Shown here piece by piece: positions 15,903 through 25,172 of a DNA stretch of 64,000 bases. Every line of letters begins with the position of its first letter. Within the stretch, counting starts at the first letter, position 1. The position numbers were made by a program, and so were the translations under genes. Below the pieces are notes generated by a model, which saw only the letters and a list, made by a program, of their open reading frames with translations, was not told the origin of the DNA and searched no databases. Source of the DNA: Acidobacteriota bacterium (GTDB lineage Bacteria > Acidobacteriota > Holophagae > Holophagales > Holophagaceae); the NCBI GenBank assembly GCA_016195985.1, contig JACPYP010000006.1:87639-151638 (forward strand). Reading direction: 5' to 3'.

Positions 15903-17699
15903 ATGCCCCATCCCACCGTGACCATCGAAAAGGTGCTATCCAGGACCGGCACGGCCCTGATGGTCGGGGTTGGGCTGGCCGCCATCGCCTTCGCCTGGTG
16001 GGGGATGCTCCACGTTCCCCGGAGGAACGGCCTCGCGCACTCGCAACGCGCAGTCGCCCAATACGCCCAGGAACTCGATCATGAACTGCGCCACGCGGAA
16101 CTCATCGGCGAGGCCGTGGCTCAGTGGTGGGAGGTGTCCTCGATCGATCCGAAGGATCCGCTTTCCCTTGAGAGCGTGAGGCCCTTTCTTTACACCACCG
16201 CCCTGGTGCGGGAGGTTCTTCTCGCCGAGGCGGACGGAAACCGGATTTATTTCATCCGCCACACTCCGGCAGGCTGGGGCGTCATCTGTCTCGAGCGGCA
16301 CGGCGAAAGCGTGGAGAAGCTCCGTGATCGCGCCGGCCGCTGGGTTTCGGTGAAGCCCTCGGCCTTCGAGCGCGCCTACCAGCCGTCCTCCCGGCCCTGG
16401 TTCCGTTTCGGGAAGGGGCTTCAAAAGGGGGCCTGGTACCCCGAGGTCTACCAGTTCACTTCCGATTCCTCGGGATTCACCTATGTGGCACCGATCCGGA
16501 CGGCCTCAGGAACACTCAAGGGCCTGGTGGGAATCGACATCAGCCTCCAGGCCCTTGAGGACGTCACCCATGCCACGCTCCCCCCGGACCGGTTCCAGGT
16601 CCATGTGACCGACGGGGCGGCACGATCCCTCGTCCCCTGGCGGGAGCGAGGGGCGGCCCCGCCGCCGGGATGGTGGAACCGGGCGTCGATCGCCCTCGAT
16701 CCGGTGCTCCTTCAGCAGGGCGCCTATCCGGCCATGCGCATCGACGCTTCGGCCGCCCCGGGGGCGGTGCTTCCGGGGCTGTTCCTGCGCCTTTCGGCGG
16801 TGCTCCTTCTCGCCGTCGGAGCCAGCGCCTTCGTCTACTGGCATTTCCATAGGCTGCGCTACCGCCTGGCGGTTCCCCTCCGGCATCTCGCGACCACCGA
16901 AGGCGGGGAGACCTCCGATATTTTCGAGATCCGGAAAATCGGACAATCGATGCAGCTCATGAAGCAGACCAAGCGCGACCACCAGGCCTTGTTGGGAAGC
17001 CTCGAACACCTGCAGAGGGTCGACAGCGTGGGATTAATGGCTTCAGGGATCATTCATGATGCCTGCAATCAGCTCACCGCGGCCCGGGCCCAAATGGAAC
17101 TTGTGGAAGAGGAACTGGCGTTTCCGTGGGAAAGCACGGGGCATTTCGACAAGGCCAAAATGGCCCTCAGTCATTGTGGAAACCTATTAAAAACACTGCT
17201 TTCCTATGCCAGGAAATCCGACGATTCGGATATTGAGTGGTTTGATTTAAAAGACGTTATAAAAGCGTCGATCATTTTGCTGAAACCGGCGCTCGGCTCG
17301 GGCATCCGGATCGAGGTCGACCTTTCCCACGATTGCCCGGCGGTTTCGGGGAACCTGCTCCAGATGGAGCAGGTGATTGTGAACCTGTGCCTGAATGCCC
17401 GGGACGCCATGCCGGACGGCGGGACCCTGAGGCTCCGCTGCAGGCGCAAACACGGGCAGGCGGTCCTGGAAGTGGAGGATTCAGGCACGGGCATGTCCGA
17501 ATCCACCATCGAAAGGATCTTTGATCCCTTCTACACCACGAAGGCGGCAGGGAAAGGCACGGGGTTGGGACTCAGCATGGTGGCGAACATCGTCGGCGAA
17601 ATGGGGGGGCAGATCCAGGTGACCTCCCAACCGGGGCTCGGCACCAAGTTCGAGATTTCCTTTCCCCCCGCGCAGGCCCCGGATTCCACCCCGGCCTAA
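15903..17699 (+). CDS. Orphan sensor histidine kinase, periplasmic sensor
   Basis: A 598-residue kinase. A first transmembrane helix (residues about 16-36) precedes a periplasmic sensing region to about 290, with Cache-like features such as RPFLYTTALVREVLL and YVAPIRTASGTLKGLVGIDI. A second helix lies at about 292-316. The cytoplasmic part has an H-box SGIIHDACNQL (His about 384), an N-box NLCLNARDAMPDGG, a G1 box DSGTGMS and a G2 box [11 protein letters not shown]. The phosphotransfer helix is of the HDxxNQL type common in PAS-linked kinases. No response regulator is adjacent. ATG at 15903 has GGAGG 12 bases upstream, rather far. Small-molecule sensing is inferred from the Cache-like fold. 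Confidence 0.88.
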   Translation: MPHPTVTIEKVLSRTGTALMVGVGLAAIAFAWWGMLHVPRRNGLAHSQRAVAQYAQELDHELRHAELIGEAVAQWWEVSSIDPKDPLSLESVRPFLYTTALVREVLLAEADGNRIYFIRHTPAGWGVICLERHGESVEKLRDRAGRWVSVKPSAFERAYQPSSRPWFRFGKGLQKGAWYPEVYQFTSDSSGFTYVAPIRTASGTLKGLVGIDISLQALEDVTHATLPPDRFQVHVTDGAARSLVPWRERGAAPPPGWWNRASIALDPVLLQQGAYPAMRIDASAAPGAVLPGLFLRLSAVLLLAVGASAFVYWHFHRLRYRLAVPLRHLATTEGGETSDIFEIRKIGQSMQLMKQTKRDHQALLGSLEHLQRVDSVGLMASGIIHDACNQLTAARAQMELVEEELAFPWESTGHFDKAKMALSHCGNLLKTLLSYARKSDDSDIEWFDLKDVIKASIILLKPALGSGIRIEVDLSHDCPAVSGNLLQMEQVIVNLCLNARDAMPDGGTLRLRCRRKHGQAVLEVEDSGTGMSESTIERIFDPFYTTKAAGKGTGLGLSMVANIVGEMGGQIQVTSQPGLGTKFEISFPPAQAPDSTPA

Positions 17700-17711
17700 G
17701 GGCGGGCAGCC

Positions 17712-18617
17712 TCAGGATCCGAACTCCGCCGGGCTCAGGCCCTTCAGGTAGTCGGTGAAGGCCCGGATGGAAGCCTGGTCCGCCTTCACGTGCTTCACGT
17801 AGAGGGAGAACCGGTCCTCGCTGGGCTGGAGGTCGGGGAAGAGGGCCACCAGGTCGCCCCGGCGCAGTTCCTCCAGCACCGCGTAGTGGGGGGCCAGCAG
17901 GACGCCCAGGCCTTCGACGCCGGCGTGGATCATGGCGCGGACGTGATTGATGGGAATGAGGCGCGTGAGGCGGGGACGCCCGGCCTCCGGCAGGGCCGCC
18001 AGGACGCGGTGCCACCAGGCCCCGGCCGGATCCAGGCTCAGCACGGGGCACCGGGCCAGGTCCTCGGGAGCGGCCAAGCGATGGGCTTTCTGGAAAGCCG
18101 GGCTGCAGGCCACCACGTAGGTTTCCCGGAACAGGGGCACCTGGAGAAGGCCGGGGTGCGGGTGCTCGTGGCAGTCCAGGATGAGATCCAGATCGTCCCG
18201 CAGCAGGGGCGGCAGCAAGTCCAGGCTGAGGGTGAAAGCCAGGTCCAGGTGCGGGTGGGCCGCCAGGAAGGGGCCCATGTGCTTCATGAGGATGCTGCTT
18301 CCGAACTCCACCGTGGCCCCCAGGCGGAGACGCGCGCGTCCGCCCGGGCGGCCCTGCCGCAGATCATCGGCGGCCGCGTCGAGGGTGGCGAAGGCCCGCT
18401 CGCAGGCCTCAAAGAGACGCTGGCCTTCCTCCGTGAGGCCCAGGCCCCGGCCGCGCCTTCGCAACAAAGGGGTGCCAACCAGGGTTTCCAGCTTGGCCAT
18501 GGCGTGGCTGATGGCGGACTGGGTGCGGTGAAGCCTCCGGGCACAGGCCGTGAAACTGCCTGTCTGGGCCAGCACATGAAAGGTGCGGAGCTGAGGCAGG
18601 TCCAGAAGGGCATCCAC
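17712..18617 (-). CDS. LysR-family transcriptional regulator
   Basis: A 301-residue regulator from a GTG at 18617. The N-terminal winged helix-turn-helix is typical (QLRTFHVLAQTGSFTACARR, TQSAISHAMAKLETLVG) and a periplasmic-binding-like effector domain follows (LRLGATVEFGSSILMKH, LDLILDCHEHPHPG). It is divergent from the aldehyde dehydrogenase gene at 18707, and a perfect palindrome lies between them, so it probably controls that gene and itself. Effector unknown; an amino-acid-derived semialdehyde or its precursor is a reasonable guess from context. No ribosome site is evident before the GTG. Confidence 0.9.
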   Translation of the reverse strand: MDALLDLPQLRTFHVLAQTGSFTACARRLHRTQSAISHAMAKLETLVGTPLLRRRGRGLGLTEEGQRLFEACERAFATLDAAADDLRQGRPGGRARLRLGATVEFGSSILMKHMGPFLAAHPHLDLAFTLSLDLLPPLLRDDLDLILDCHEHPHPGLLQVPLFRETYVVACSPAFQKAHRLAAPEDLARCPVLSLDPAGAWWHRVLAALPEAGRPRLTRLIPINHVRAMIHAGVEGLGVLLAPHYAVLEELRRGDLVALFPDLQPSEDRFSLYVKHVKADQASIRAFTDYLKGLSPAEFGS

Positions 18618-18619
18618 TC

Positions 18620-18634
18620 ATGAATAATATTCAT
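18620..18634. promoter_or_regulatory. Candidate LysR operator (T-N11-A palindrome)
   Basis: ATGAATA-A-TATTCAT is a perfect 7-1-7 palindrome containing the T-N11-A core typical of LysR sites. It is two bases from the GTG start of the lysR gene and about 75 bp before the aldehyde dehydrogenase start. Confidence 0.6.
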
Positions 18635-18706
18635 ATTTTAAGTGAATAGAATGAATTTCGTAAAAGGCGCACTCGGTCTTACAACAGAGAAAACACGGAG
18701 GCGACC

Positions 18707-20233
18707 ATGAACCCCATCCTGAAGACCCTCGGCCTGAGCGACGAGAACCCCGGCGGCTTCGACGGTCAGTGGGTGGGCGGCGGCCGGATGCAGACGGTGA
18801 CCTCCCCCATCGACGGCCAGCCCCTGGCCACCGTCGCCAATGTCACCCCCCAGGCCTTCGAGGCCATCCTGGCCAAGAGCCATGCCGCCTTCCAAACCTG
18901 GCGCCTGGTGCCGGCCCCCAAGCGGGGCGAGGTGGTCAAGGCCCTGGGCGACGAGCTGCGCAAGCACAAGGCGGCCCTGGCGGAACTGGTGACGCTGGAG
19001 ATGGGCAAGACCCTGCGCGAAGGGCTGGGCGAGGTCCAGGAGATGATCGACATCTGCGATTTCGCCGTGGGCCTCTCCCGCCAGCTCTACGGCCTCACCA
19101 TGCCCAGCGAGCGGAAACAGCACCGCCTGCAGGAGCAGTGGCATCCCCTGGGCGTGGTGGGCGTCATCACGGCCTTCAATTTCCCCGTGGCCGTGTGGAG
19201 CTGGAACACCGCCCTGGCCCTGGTCTGCGGCGACACAGTGCTGTGGAAACCCTCGTCCAAGACGCCGCTGACCGCCATCGCCTGCACGAAGATCGCCGAG
19301 AAGGTCCTTCGCGGCTTCGGCTTCGATCCCGCCATCTGCAGCCTCGCCATCGGCAGGGGCAGCGACATCGGCGACCTCATCAACACCGACCCGCGCGTAG
19401 CCCTGGTCTCCTATACGGGCTCGGTGTCCGGGGGCCGCCACGTGGGCAGCCTGGTGCAACAGCGCTTCGGGCGCCACATCCTCGAACTGGGCGGCAACGG
19501 CGCCGTGATTGTCAGCGACAAGGCGGATCTCGACATCGCCCTGCGCTCCATCTACTTCGGCGCCATCGGCACCTCAGGGCAGCGCTGCACCTCCACCCGC
19601 CGCGTCATCGTGCAGGAATCCGTGCTGCCCGCCTTCCGCGAACGCCTGCTGGAGCTCTACCGCAAGACCCCCATCGGCGACCCCCGTGAGAATCAATACC
19701 TGATGGGCCCCCTGGTGGACCAGGAGGCCGTGGACACCATGCTGGCGGCCATCGCCACCGTGAAGGCCCAGGGCGGCAAGGTGCTCCACGGCGGCGAGAA
19801 GCTGGCTCCTCCCTCGGTGCTGGCGGGCGGCTGCTACGTCACGCCGTGCCTCGTGGAAGTGCCGGGGAATCTCGACATCGTGAAAGAGGAAACCTTCGCG
19901 CCGGTGCTCTACCTCATGCCCTACCGCACCATCGAAGAAGCCATCGCCCTGCAGAACGACGTAAGCCAGGGCCTTTCCAGCGCCATCATCACCAATGACC
20001 AGCGGGAGAGCGAGCTGTTCCTTTCGGCGGCGGGCAGCGACTGCGGCCTGGCCAACGTGAACACGGGCACCAGCGGGGCCGAGATCGGCGGCGCCTTCGG
20101 CGGCGAGAAGGAAACGGGCGGCGGCCGCGAAAGCGGCAGCGATGCCTGGAAGGCCTACATGCGGCGCCAGACCAGCGCCATCAACTTCAGCGGGAAAGTG
20201 GAACTGGCCCAAGGCATCACCCTGGACATTTGA
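18707..20233 (+). CDS. ALDH7-type aldehyde dehydrogenase (aminoadipate semialdehyde class)
   Basis: A 508-residue NAD(P)-dependent aldehyde dehydrogenase. The catalytic Cys lies in SGQRCTSTRR (about 293) and the general-base Glu in ELGGNGAVIV (about 260). The cofactor region includes ITAFNFPVAVWSWN. The C-terminal GGAFGGEKETGGGRESGSDAW is the hallmark of the ALDH7/antiquitin class, which oxidises alpha-aminoadipic semialdehyde / piperideine-6-carboxylate in lysine catabolism. Many bacterial homologues (AmaB, PcD) do this. GGAGG lies five bases before the ATG. It is paired with a divergent LysR gene. The exact substrate is inferred from class only; no other lysine-degradation gene is in the window. 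Confidence 0.88.
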   Translation: MNPILKTLGLSDENPGGFDGQWVGGGRMQTVTSPIDGQPLATVANVTPQAFEAILAKSHAAFQTWRLVPAPKRGEVVKALGDELRKHKAALAELVTLEMGKTLREGLGEVQEMIDICDFAVGLSRQLYGLTMPSERKQHRLQEQWHPLGVVGVITAFNFPVAVWSWNTALALVCGDTVLWKPSSKTPLTAIACTKIAEKVLRGFGFDPAICSLAIGRGSDIGDLINTDPRVALVSYTGSVSGGRHVGSLVQQRFGRHILELGGNGAVIVSDKADLDIALRSIYFGAIGTSGQRCTSTRRVIVQESVLPAFRERLLELYRKTPIGDPRENQYLMGPLVDQEAVDTMLAAIATVKAQGGKVLHGGEKLAPPSVLAGGCYVTPCLVEVPGNLDIVKEETFAPVLYLMPYRTIEEAIALQNDVSQGLSSAIITNDQRESELFLSAAGSDCGLANVNTGTSGAEIGGAFGGEKETGGGRESGSDAWKAYMRRQTSAINFSGKVELAQGITLDI

Positions 20234-20258
20234 GGACGAGGCCCTGCCTGCCGAAGAG

Positions 20259-20285
20259 AAGAGGGGGCGCGTCCCCCTCTTTCTC
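20259..20285 (+). terminator. Terminator after the ALDH7 gene
   Basis: AAGAGGGGG and CCCCCTCTT pair around CGCGT, followed by TCTC. Confidence 0.75.
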
Positions 20286-20380
20286 ATTCGCGACATGAAT
20301 CCAGGACTTCCCCTCTTGCCGCAACCAATTCCATTGCAAGGCCTCCGCGGCATTCCGCTAAGCTCGTGGGCAAACCACCC

Positions 20381-22186
20381 ATGAGGCCCTTCTTGAACGG
20401 GGCAGCGCCTTCCACACCGAAGCCGGAACCTCCCGCCGCTGAGAGCCGTGCAAAGGCCTCAGGCTCCGGGCTGCTTCCGCGGAGCATCCTGGTCGGCCTG
20501 TGGCTGGCGGCGGCGGCCCTGCACCTGTCCCTGAACCCCGGCCAGCGCCAGCTGACCTGGCCCTGGCTGTACCTGGCCCTGGAGGCCCTGGCCGGCCTGA
20601 GCCTCGCCTACCGGGCCGCTGGATCGATGGGGCGGACTCGCCTGGCCTGGGGGCTGCTGGCGGCCTCGGCCCTGCTGGAAGTGCCCAATCTGCTGCTCAC
20701 CGTGCTGTACGGCCGCGGGTGGCTCTCCAGCTGGGCGGCGGGCACCACCAGCTATCTCTCCCTGGCTTCGGGCATCCTCGCGCTGGCCGGCATCCTCAGC
20801 TTTCCCGTGGGGCGGAAACGGGGCGGCCTGTTCAGGCAGCGGGTGCTGGACAGCCTGATTTTCGCGTCGGCGCTGCTCTTCCTGCTCTGGGTCATGGGAA
20901 TCCATGCTTCGCTCCAAGCGGCGGGCCAGGGCATGGGCCTGCGCGTCTTCTCAGCCTACCTGAACGTGGCCCTCCTGGGCGGCGGGCTGGTGTTCATGAC
21001 CTCCTATCATCCGGACTGCATCCGCGGGCCGCTGGGATGGCTCGGCGCCTCGGCCTTCGCCTGGTTCGGCGCGGTGTCCTGCTGGACCTTGACGGGCCTC
21101 CCCCCGGTGGTGGCCAGGCAGGGTTGGATCGTCATCGCGGGCGCCATCCCCCTTTTCCAGGGCATCGCCGCCTGGTCGCCGAAATCCGTGGAAGAAAGCC
21201 TGCCGCCCCATGCGGAAGAGGCAAGCCGCATCGCCGCATTGCTCCCCTACCTGCCAGTCATCATCGCCGTGGCGACGCTCGCGAGCCTTCTCGGCTGGGC
21301 GCCCCGGCAGGTGAACCGGGAGGCCTACGCCATCTTCCTCGGCATGGTGGCGATGCTCCTGCTGCGGCAGTTCCAGGCCATCCAGGATCTCCAGGCGGCC
21401 CGCCGCACCCTCGCCGACCGAGTGCACCAGCGGACTCTGGCCCTGGAGCAGGCTCAGGAAGCCATGCTCCGCACCGAACGCATGAACACCTTGGCCCTGA
21501 TGGGCGCGGGCCTGGCCCATGACTTGAACAACCTGCTGGGCGCCGTGAAGGGTTCTGCGGATCTGGCGGTGATGAACCTGGAAGATGGCGTCGCGCCTGG
21601 CAAGGACGAGTTGGAACGCATCGCCCTGGCGGCGGAGCGGGCCTCCCTGCTCACCCGGCGGCTCATGGAATTCGCGCGAAGGGAGAAGGAGGAGCTGCTG
21701 CCCACGAACCTCGGCCCGGCCGTGAAGGCCATGGAGGCCACCCTGCGGCTTCTGCTGCCCAAGTCTGTGGTCTTCCTCATGCAAATGCCCGCCAAGGAGC
21801 CTTTGGCGGTGTTGACTTCGCGGATCCGGCTGGAACAGATGATGGTGAACCTGGTGGCCAACGCCGGTGACGCCATGCCCGGCGGGGGCGTCCTCCGCAT
21901 CCGCGTGGACCAGGCCGGACCGGACTCGAACGAGGCCATGATCGAGGTGGCGGATTCCGGCGTGGGAATGACGCCTGATGTGCTGGCTAAGATCTTCGAT
22001 CCCTTCTTCACCACCAAGGCCCCGGGCAAGGGCACGGGGCTGGGCCTCTCGTCGCTCAAAGCCATGGTGGAAGAGGGAGGAGGCCGTCTCGAGGTGGAAA
22101 GCGCCCCCGGACAGGGCGCCCGGTTCCGCATCCTGGTGCCGCGGCTGCCCGACGGGTCGCTCAGCCACCCACTCAGCCACCACTGA
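20381..22186 (+). CDS. Orphan histidine kinase with multi-helix membrane sensor
   Basis: A 601-residue protein from the ATG at 20381; a GTG 15 bases upstream is an alternative and neither has a clear ribosome site. After a Pro-rich N-terminus, residues about 30-320 contain seven or eight hydrophobic helices with no large soluble loop, so the sensor is membrane-embedded. A linker helix leads to an H-box [15 protein letters not shown] (His about 381), N-box [15 protein letters not shown]1 DSGVGMT and G2 GKGTGLGLS. The HDLNN phosphotransfer motif matches NtrB-like and hybrid kinases. No response regulator lies beside it. Its stop codon overlaps the end of the converging MoaD/ThiS-like gene by 14 bp. 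Confidence 0.87.
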   Translation: MRPFLNGAAPSTPKPEPPAAESRAKASGSGLLPRSILVGLWLAAAALHLSLNPGQRQLTWPWLYLALEALAGLSLAYRAAGSMGRTRLAWGLLAASALLEVPNLLLTVLYGRGWLSSWAAGTTSYLSLASGILALAGILSFPVGRKRGGLFRQRVLDSLIFASALLFLLWVMGIHASLQAAGQGMGLRVFSAYLNVALLGGGLVFMTSYHPDCIRGPLGWLGASAFAWFGAVSCWTLTGLPPVVARQGWIVIAGAIPLFQGIAAWSPKSVEESLPPHAEEASRIAALLPYLPVIIAVATLASLLGWAPRQVNREAYAIFLGMVAMLLLRQFQAIQDLQAARRTLADRVHQRTLALEQAQEAMLRTERMNTLALMGAGLAHDLNNLLGAVKGSADLAVMNLEDGVAPGKDELERIALAAERASLLTRRLMEFARREKEELLPTNLGPAVKAMEATLRLLLPKSVVFLMQMPAKEPLAVLTSRIRLEQMMVNLVANAGDAMPGGGVLRIRVDQAGPDSNEAMIEVADSGVGMTPDVLAKIFDPFFTTKAPGKGTGLGLSSLKAMVEEGGGRLEVESAPGQGARFRILVPRLPDGSLSHPLSHH

Positions 22187-22370
22187 TGAGATGGATGACC
22201 TTGACCACTGCCCCGTCCGGGATGGTGGCGGTGCCGTAATCCTGCTTCTGAATCAGCGCATCGTCGACATGGATGATCAGCATGGGAAAGCGATAGTTCT
22301 TTGCGGTGAGAACCTCGCGCACGGTCATGCCTTCGTGCCACGCGAGAGGTTCCTCATTCACCGTGATCAT
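22173..22370 (-). CDS. MoaD/ThiS-like sulfur carrier protein
   Basis: A 65-residue beta-grasp protein ending in ISGG, the C-terminal diglycine that is adenylated and thiocarboxylated in ThiS and MoaD. Core strands are visible ([34 protein letters not shown]). The ATG at 22370 has GAGG seven bases upstream; an ATG at 22391 is less likely. It is the most downstream gene of the minus-strand AOR group, about 140 bp after the aldehyde:ferredoxin oxidoreductase. MoaD-like proteins of this kind commonly accompany tungsten AORs, where they supply the dithiolene sulfur of the tungstopterin. ThiS for thiamine is the alternative, but thiC lies 32 kb away. Confidence 0.82.
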   Translation of the reverse strand: MITVNEEPLAWHEGMTVREVLTAKNYRFPMLIIHVDDALIQKQDYGTATIPDGAVVKVIHLISGG

Positions 22371-22417
22371 CGCCGGGCCTCGATCCTGCATCGTACGGGA
22401 AACAGAAGGGAACTGAC

Positions 22418-22493
22418 CACCACCAAGACTCCAAGACACCAAGAACTGCAAACAGCATTTCTTCTTTCTTGGTGTCTTCGTGTCTTGGTGGTG
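22418..22493. repeat. Empty CACCACCAAG hairpin element
   Basis: 28-bp arms (22418-22445 and 22466-22493) pair with few mismatches around a short loop. The arms match those of the GxxExxY element at 41642-42090, and the identity continues past the left arm (CTGCAAA). It lies between the MoaD-like and AOR genes. Confidence 0.8.
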
Positions 22494-22510
22494 AACCCTT
22501 TTAAAGAAAC

Positions 22511-24736
22511 CTATAGATGCTGCTTCACCACTTCTACCACTTCGGGGAAGACATCCAGGCCAAGCTCCTTCAGGCGCTCCAGCGTGGGCACACCGTCCAG
22601 GGTCCAGCCGCGGCGGGTGTAGACGCTGTCCATGAGCTTGGAGAAGCGGCCCGTGCGCCACTCCCGGTGCAGGGCCATTTTTTCTTCGGTGGTCTTGCCC
22701 ACGGGATCGAGGCCCATTTCCTCCACGATCTGCTTGTCGTAGCGCTCGGCGCGGGATTCGTATTCTTCCTTGGTGACCGGGCCCATGGAGCGGTAAGGCG
22801 CCGCGTCATGCAGGCGCAGCCCCTTGCCCATGCGGATGTTGAATACGCGTTGGAAGTTGTAGACCTTCGCGGACTGGTGGATGAGCTCTTCCTTGTCGAT
22901 CTGGATGCCCGTGGTGGCGCTGAAGAGATCCACGTAGTTCTGCACGTGCTCCGGAATCTTGTGGGCCTCGGGCTGCGAGCTGTTGTTCTTGGGCGCCACG
23001 TCGTTCCAGGGAAGCTTGCAGAAACCGTTGAGGCCGAACCAGGTGCGGAAGAGGGGGAAGTAGTAGAGCGCCTCAGCCTTGTCCTCGAAGGTGGGCAGCT
23101 GCTTGTTCACCATGTCCATGAAGATCACCCAGGCCTCATCGTGCTGGGGGCCCTTGTTGGTGAGCGCGTAGCCGCCCTGCTGGGCCAGGGATTCCTTGGA
23201 CAGGTACTGGGAGTACTCGAGGCCCTTGTTCTCCATGCCGATGTCAGTGATGAGCTGCGGATCGCCCCAGGCGTTCTGAATGAAGCGTTCCTTCAGCTTC
23301 TTCACGCCTTGGCCCGCCAGCTTGCCGAAGCCTTCGCCCCGGGCCATCTGGTGCATCATCTCGAGGCTGGCTTCGGCGTTGCCCCAGACCATCTCGAGCC
23401 CACCCGTGCGCTCCTTGTTCAGGATGCCGCGCTGGTAGCACTCCATCACGAAGGCGCAGAGGGTGCCGTAGGTGATGGTGCAGATGCCGTAGGTGTCGCA
23501 GTAGAAGTTCAGCTCAAGCAGGTAGTCGGGATCGAAGATGCCGCAGTTGGAACCTAGGCCCGCCGCGTTTTCGTACTCGGGGCCGTCCACCGTGACCATG
23601 TCGCCCTTGTAGGGGCCCGTCTTCAACACGAGGCCGTCAGCGCCCTTGGCACAGGCCATGGAGCAGCCGTACCAGCAGCCGTCCACCGTGTGCTGGGTGC
23701 AGCGGCTCTGCCAGTATGCCGAGTCGATCTTGTGGGTGTCGGGGTGAGAACCGAACTGGAAGTTGTGGACGGGCAACAGGTCGTAGGCGTCCATGATCTC
23801 GACGATGTGCGCCGTGCCGTTGCGGCGCATCATGCACTGGGAGCCGTCGTTCTCGCGGATCTCCTTGTGGTACTTGATGCCCGTCTTGGCGATGGTCTCG
23901 GGATCCGCAGGGTGGTTCATGTCACCGGCCACCTTGGGCCCGCGGATGACCAGGGCTCGGATCTTCTTGTCCCGGAATACGGTGCCGATGCCGCCCCGGC
24001 CTGCCTGTTTGAATCGCACGCACTTCCGGCGGCGGTCGTAGAAGGAGAAGTTCAGCATGCCGATGAGGCTGTGCTCCGCGGCCGCGCCCGTGGACACCAC
24101 CGAGATGTTGGGCAGGTCCGCCTCGTTCTCGGCGTACATGTGGGTGAGCACTTCGGCCAGCACATGGCTGTCCACGGGATCGGTGGGGGCTTCCTCGATG
24201 CGGATGAGGCCCTTCTGGCCGTCGATGAAGAGGATGATGTCCTTGTCGGACTTGCCCTGCAGCTCCAGCGCATCAAAGCCCGAGAACTTCAGCAAGGGGC
24301 CGTAGAACCCGCCCACGTTGGAATCGATGGGAATGTCCGTCTGGGGCGAGAGGCTCACCACCAGAGACTTTCCGGTGCCCGCGTACTGGGTCATGCCGGC
24401 CACAGGCCCCGGGCTGATGACGATCTCGTTCTCGGGGTCGTTCCAGCGGGTGGCGGGCTTCACGGCGTTCCACAGGTGCCAGAGGCCGAAGCCGCGGCCC
24501 CCGATGAAGACATCCTTCATCTGCTGGGTGACGGGCTTCTCAGTGATCTCGAGGGTGTCCACGTTCACGTACAGGGAACGGTTGGTGTAGCCCTTGTCCG
24601 GCAGGCTGGGCGTGTAGGTAATTTCCTTCAGCACCTTGTGCGCGGCCTTGATGGCCTCGAGCCCGTCCAGGTACTCGGTGCGCTTGGTGTAGTCGATGTC
24701 CATCACTTTGCTGGGATCGAAGACGAGCTGGCTCAT
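22511..24736 (-). CDS. aor: Tungsten-type aldehyde:ferredoxin oxidoreductase, large subunit
   Basis: Oxidises aldehydes to acids (or the reverse with low-potential electrons) using a bis-pterin W or Mo cofactor and one [4Fe-4S] cluster. The product is 741 residues, longer than the usual 600-620; about 50 residues precede the normal AOR start (SLYVNVDTLEITEKPV). The N-terminal AOR motif is FIGGRGFGLWHLW, followed by NEIVISPGPVAGMTQYAGTG. Cluster and cofactor cysteines appear as CWYGCSMAC near residue 353 and CDTYGICTITYG near 420. It follows the polyferredoxin gene by 13 bp and precedes a MoaD-like gene, forming a compact cofactor-enzyme unit. The arrangement recalls AorAB of aromatic-degrading bacteria, but no FAD subunit is adjacent. 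Substrate unknown. Confidence 0.92.
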   Translation of the reverse strand: MSQLVFDPSKVMDIDYTKRTEYLDGLEAIKAAHKVLKEITYTPSLPDKGYTNRSLYVNVDTLEITEKPVTQQMKDVFIGGRGFGLWHLWNAVKPATRWNDPENEIVISPGPVAGMTQYAGTGKSLVVSLSPQTDIPIDSNVGGFYGPLLKFSGFDALELQGKSDKDIILFIDGQKGLIRIEEAPTDPVDSHVLAEVLTHMYAENEADLPNISVVSTGAAAEHSLIGMLNFSFYDRRRKCVRFKQAGRGGIGTVFRDKKIRALVIRGPKVAGDMNHPADPETIAKTGIKYHKEIRENDGSQCMMRRNGTAHIVEIMDAYDLLPVHNFQFGSHPDTHKIDSAYWQSRCTQHTVDGCWYGCSMACAKGADGLVLKTGPYKGDMVTVDGPEYENAAGLGSNCGIFDPDYLLELNFYCDTYGICTITYGTLCAFVMECYQRGILNKERTGGLEMVWGNAEASLEMMHQMARGEGFGKLAGQGVKKLKERFIQNAWGDPQLITDIGMENKGLEYSQYLSKESLAQQGGYALTNKGPQHDEAWVIFMDMVNKQLPTFEDKAEALYYFPLFRTWFGLNGFCKLPWNDVAPKNNSSQPEAHKIPEHVQNYVDLFSATTGIQIDKEELIHQSAKVYNFQRVFNIRMGKGLRLHDAAPYRSMGPVTKEEYESRAERYDKQIVEEMGLDPVGKTTEEKMALHREWRTGRFSKLMDSVYTRRGWTLDGVPTLERLKELGLDVFPEVVEVVKQHL

Positions 24737-24749
24737 GGGATTCCCTTTC

Positions 24750-25172
24750 TCAGATGATCCGGACGGGCGGCTCGGGAACGTCGACGATGGAGAGGGCGCC
24801 GTGGGGACAGACCTTCACGCAGACGCCGCAGGACGTGCACTTGTGGGGCGTGAGCCAGTCGGAATTCCGCATGAAGGCTTCCTTCTCGCAGAACCCGATG
24901 CACATGTAGCAGCCCACGCATACCTTCTTGTCGATCATCACGACGCCGAGCTTGTTGCGCTTCAAAGCCTCCGTGGGGCAGACCACCACGCAGTCGCCGC
25001 ACTGGTCGCAAAGCACCGCGTGGCCCCCGCCATCTTCATAGGCCTTGATCTGGAGGGCCGCCTGTTTGGGGTCGTCCACCTTGAAGACTCGAACGGCGCA
25101 CTCCATCTCACATTCGTGATTGCAGTTGCGCCCTGCGTCGCACTTCTGGAAATCGATCACCAGCTGTTTCAT
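24750..25172 (-). CDS. Four-cluster ferredoxin subunit of the AOR
   Basis: A 140-residue iron-sulfur protein with 16 cysteines in four groups: KCDAGRNCNHECEMEC near residue 11, LCDQCGDCVVVC near 55, VCVGCYMCIGFC near 84 and KCTSCGVCVKVC near 112. These would hold four [4Fe-4S] clusters. The first group is unusual in spacing, as in HycB/AorA-type electron-transfer subunits. It is directly upstream of the AOR gene on the same strand and so is probably its electron acceptor or a permanent subunit. GGAGG lies ten bases before the ATG. The upstream 109-bp gap to tupC may hold the operon promoter. Confidence 0.9.
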   Translation of the reverse strand: MKQLVIDFQKCDAGRNCNHECEMECAVRVFKVDDPKQAALQIKAYEDGGGHAVLCDQCGDCVVVCPTEALKRNKLGVVMIDKKVCVGCYMCIGFCEKEAFMRNSDWLTPHKCTSCGVCVKVCPHGALSIVDVPEPPVRII

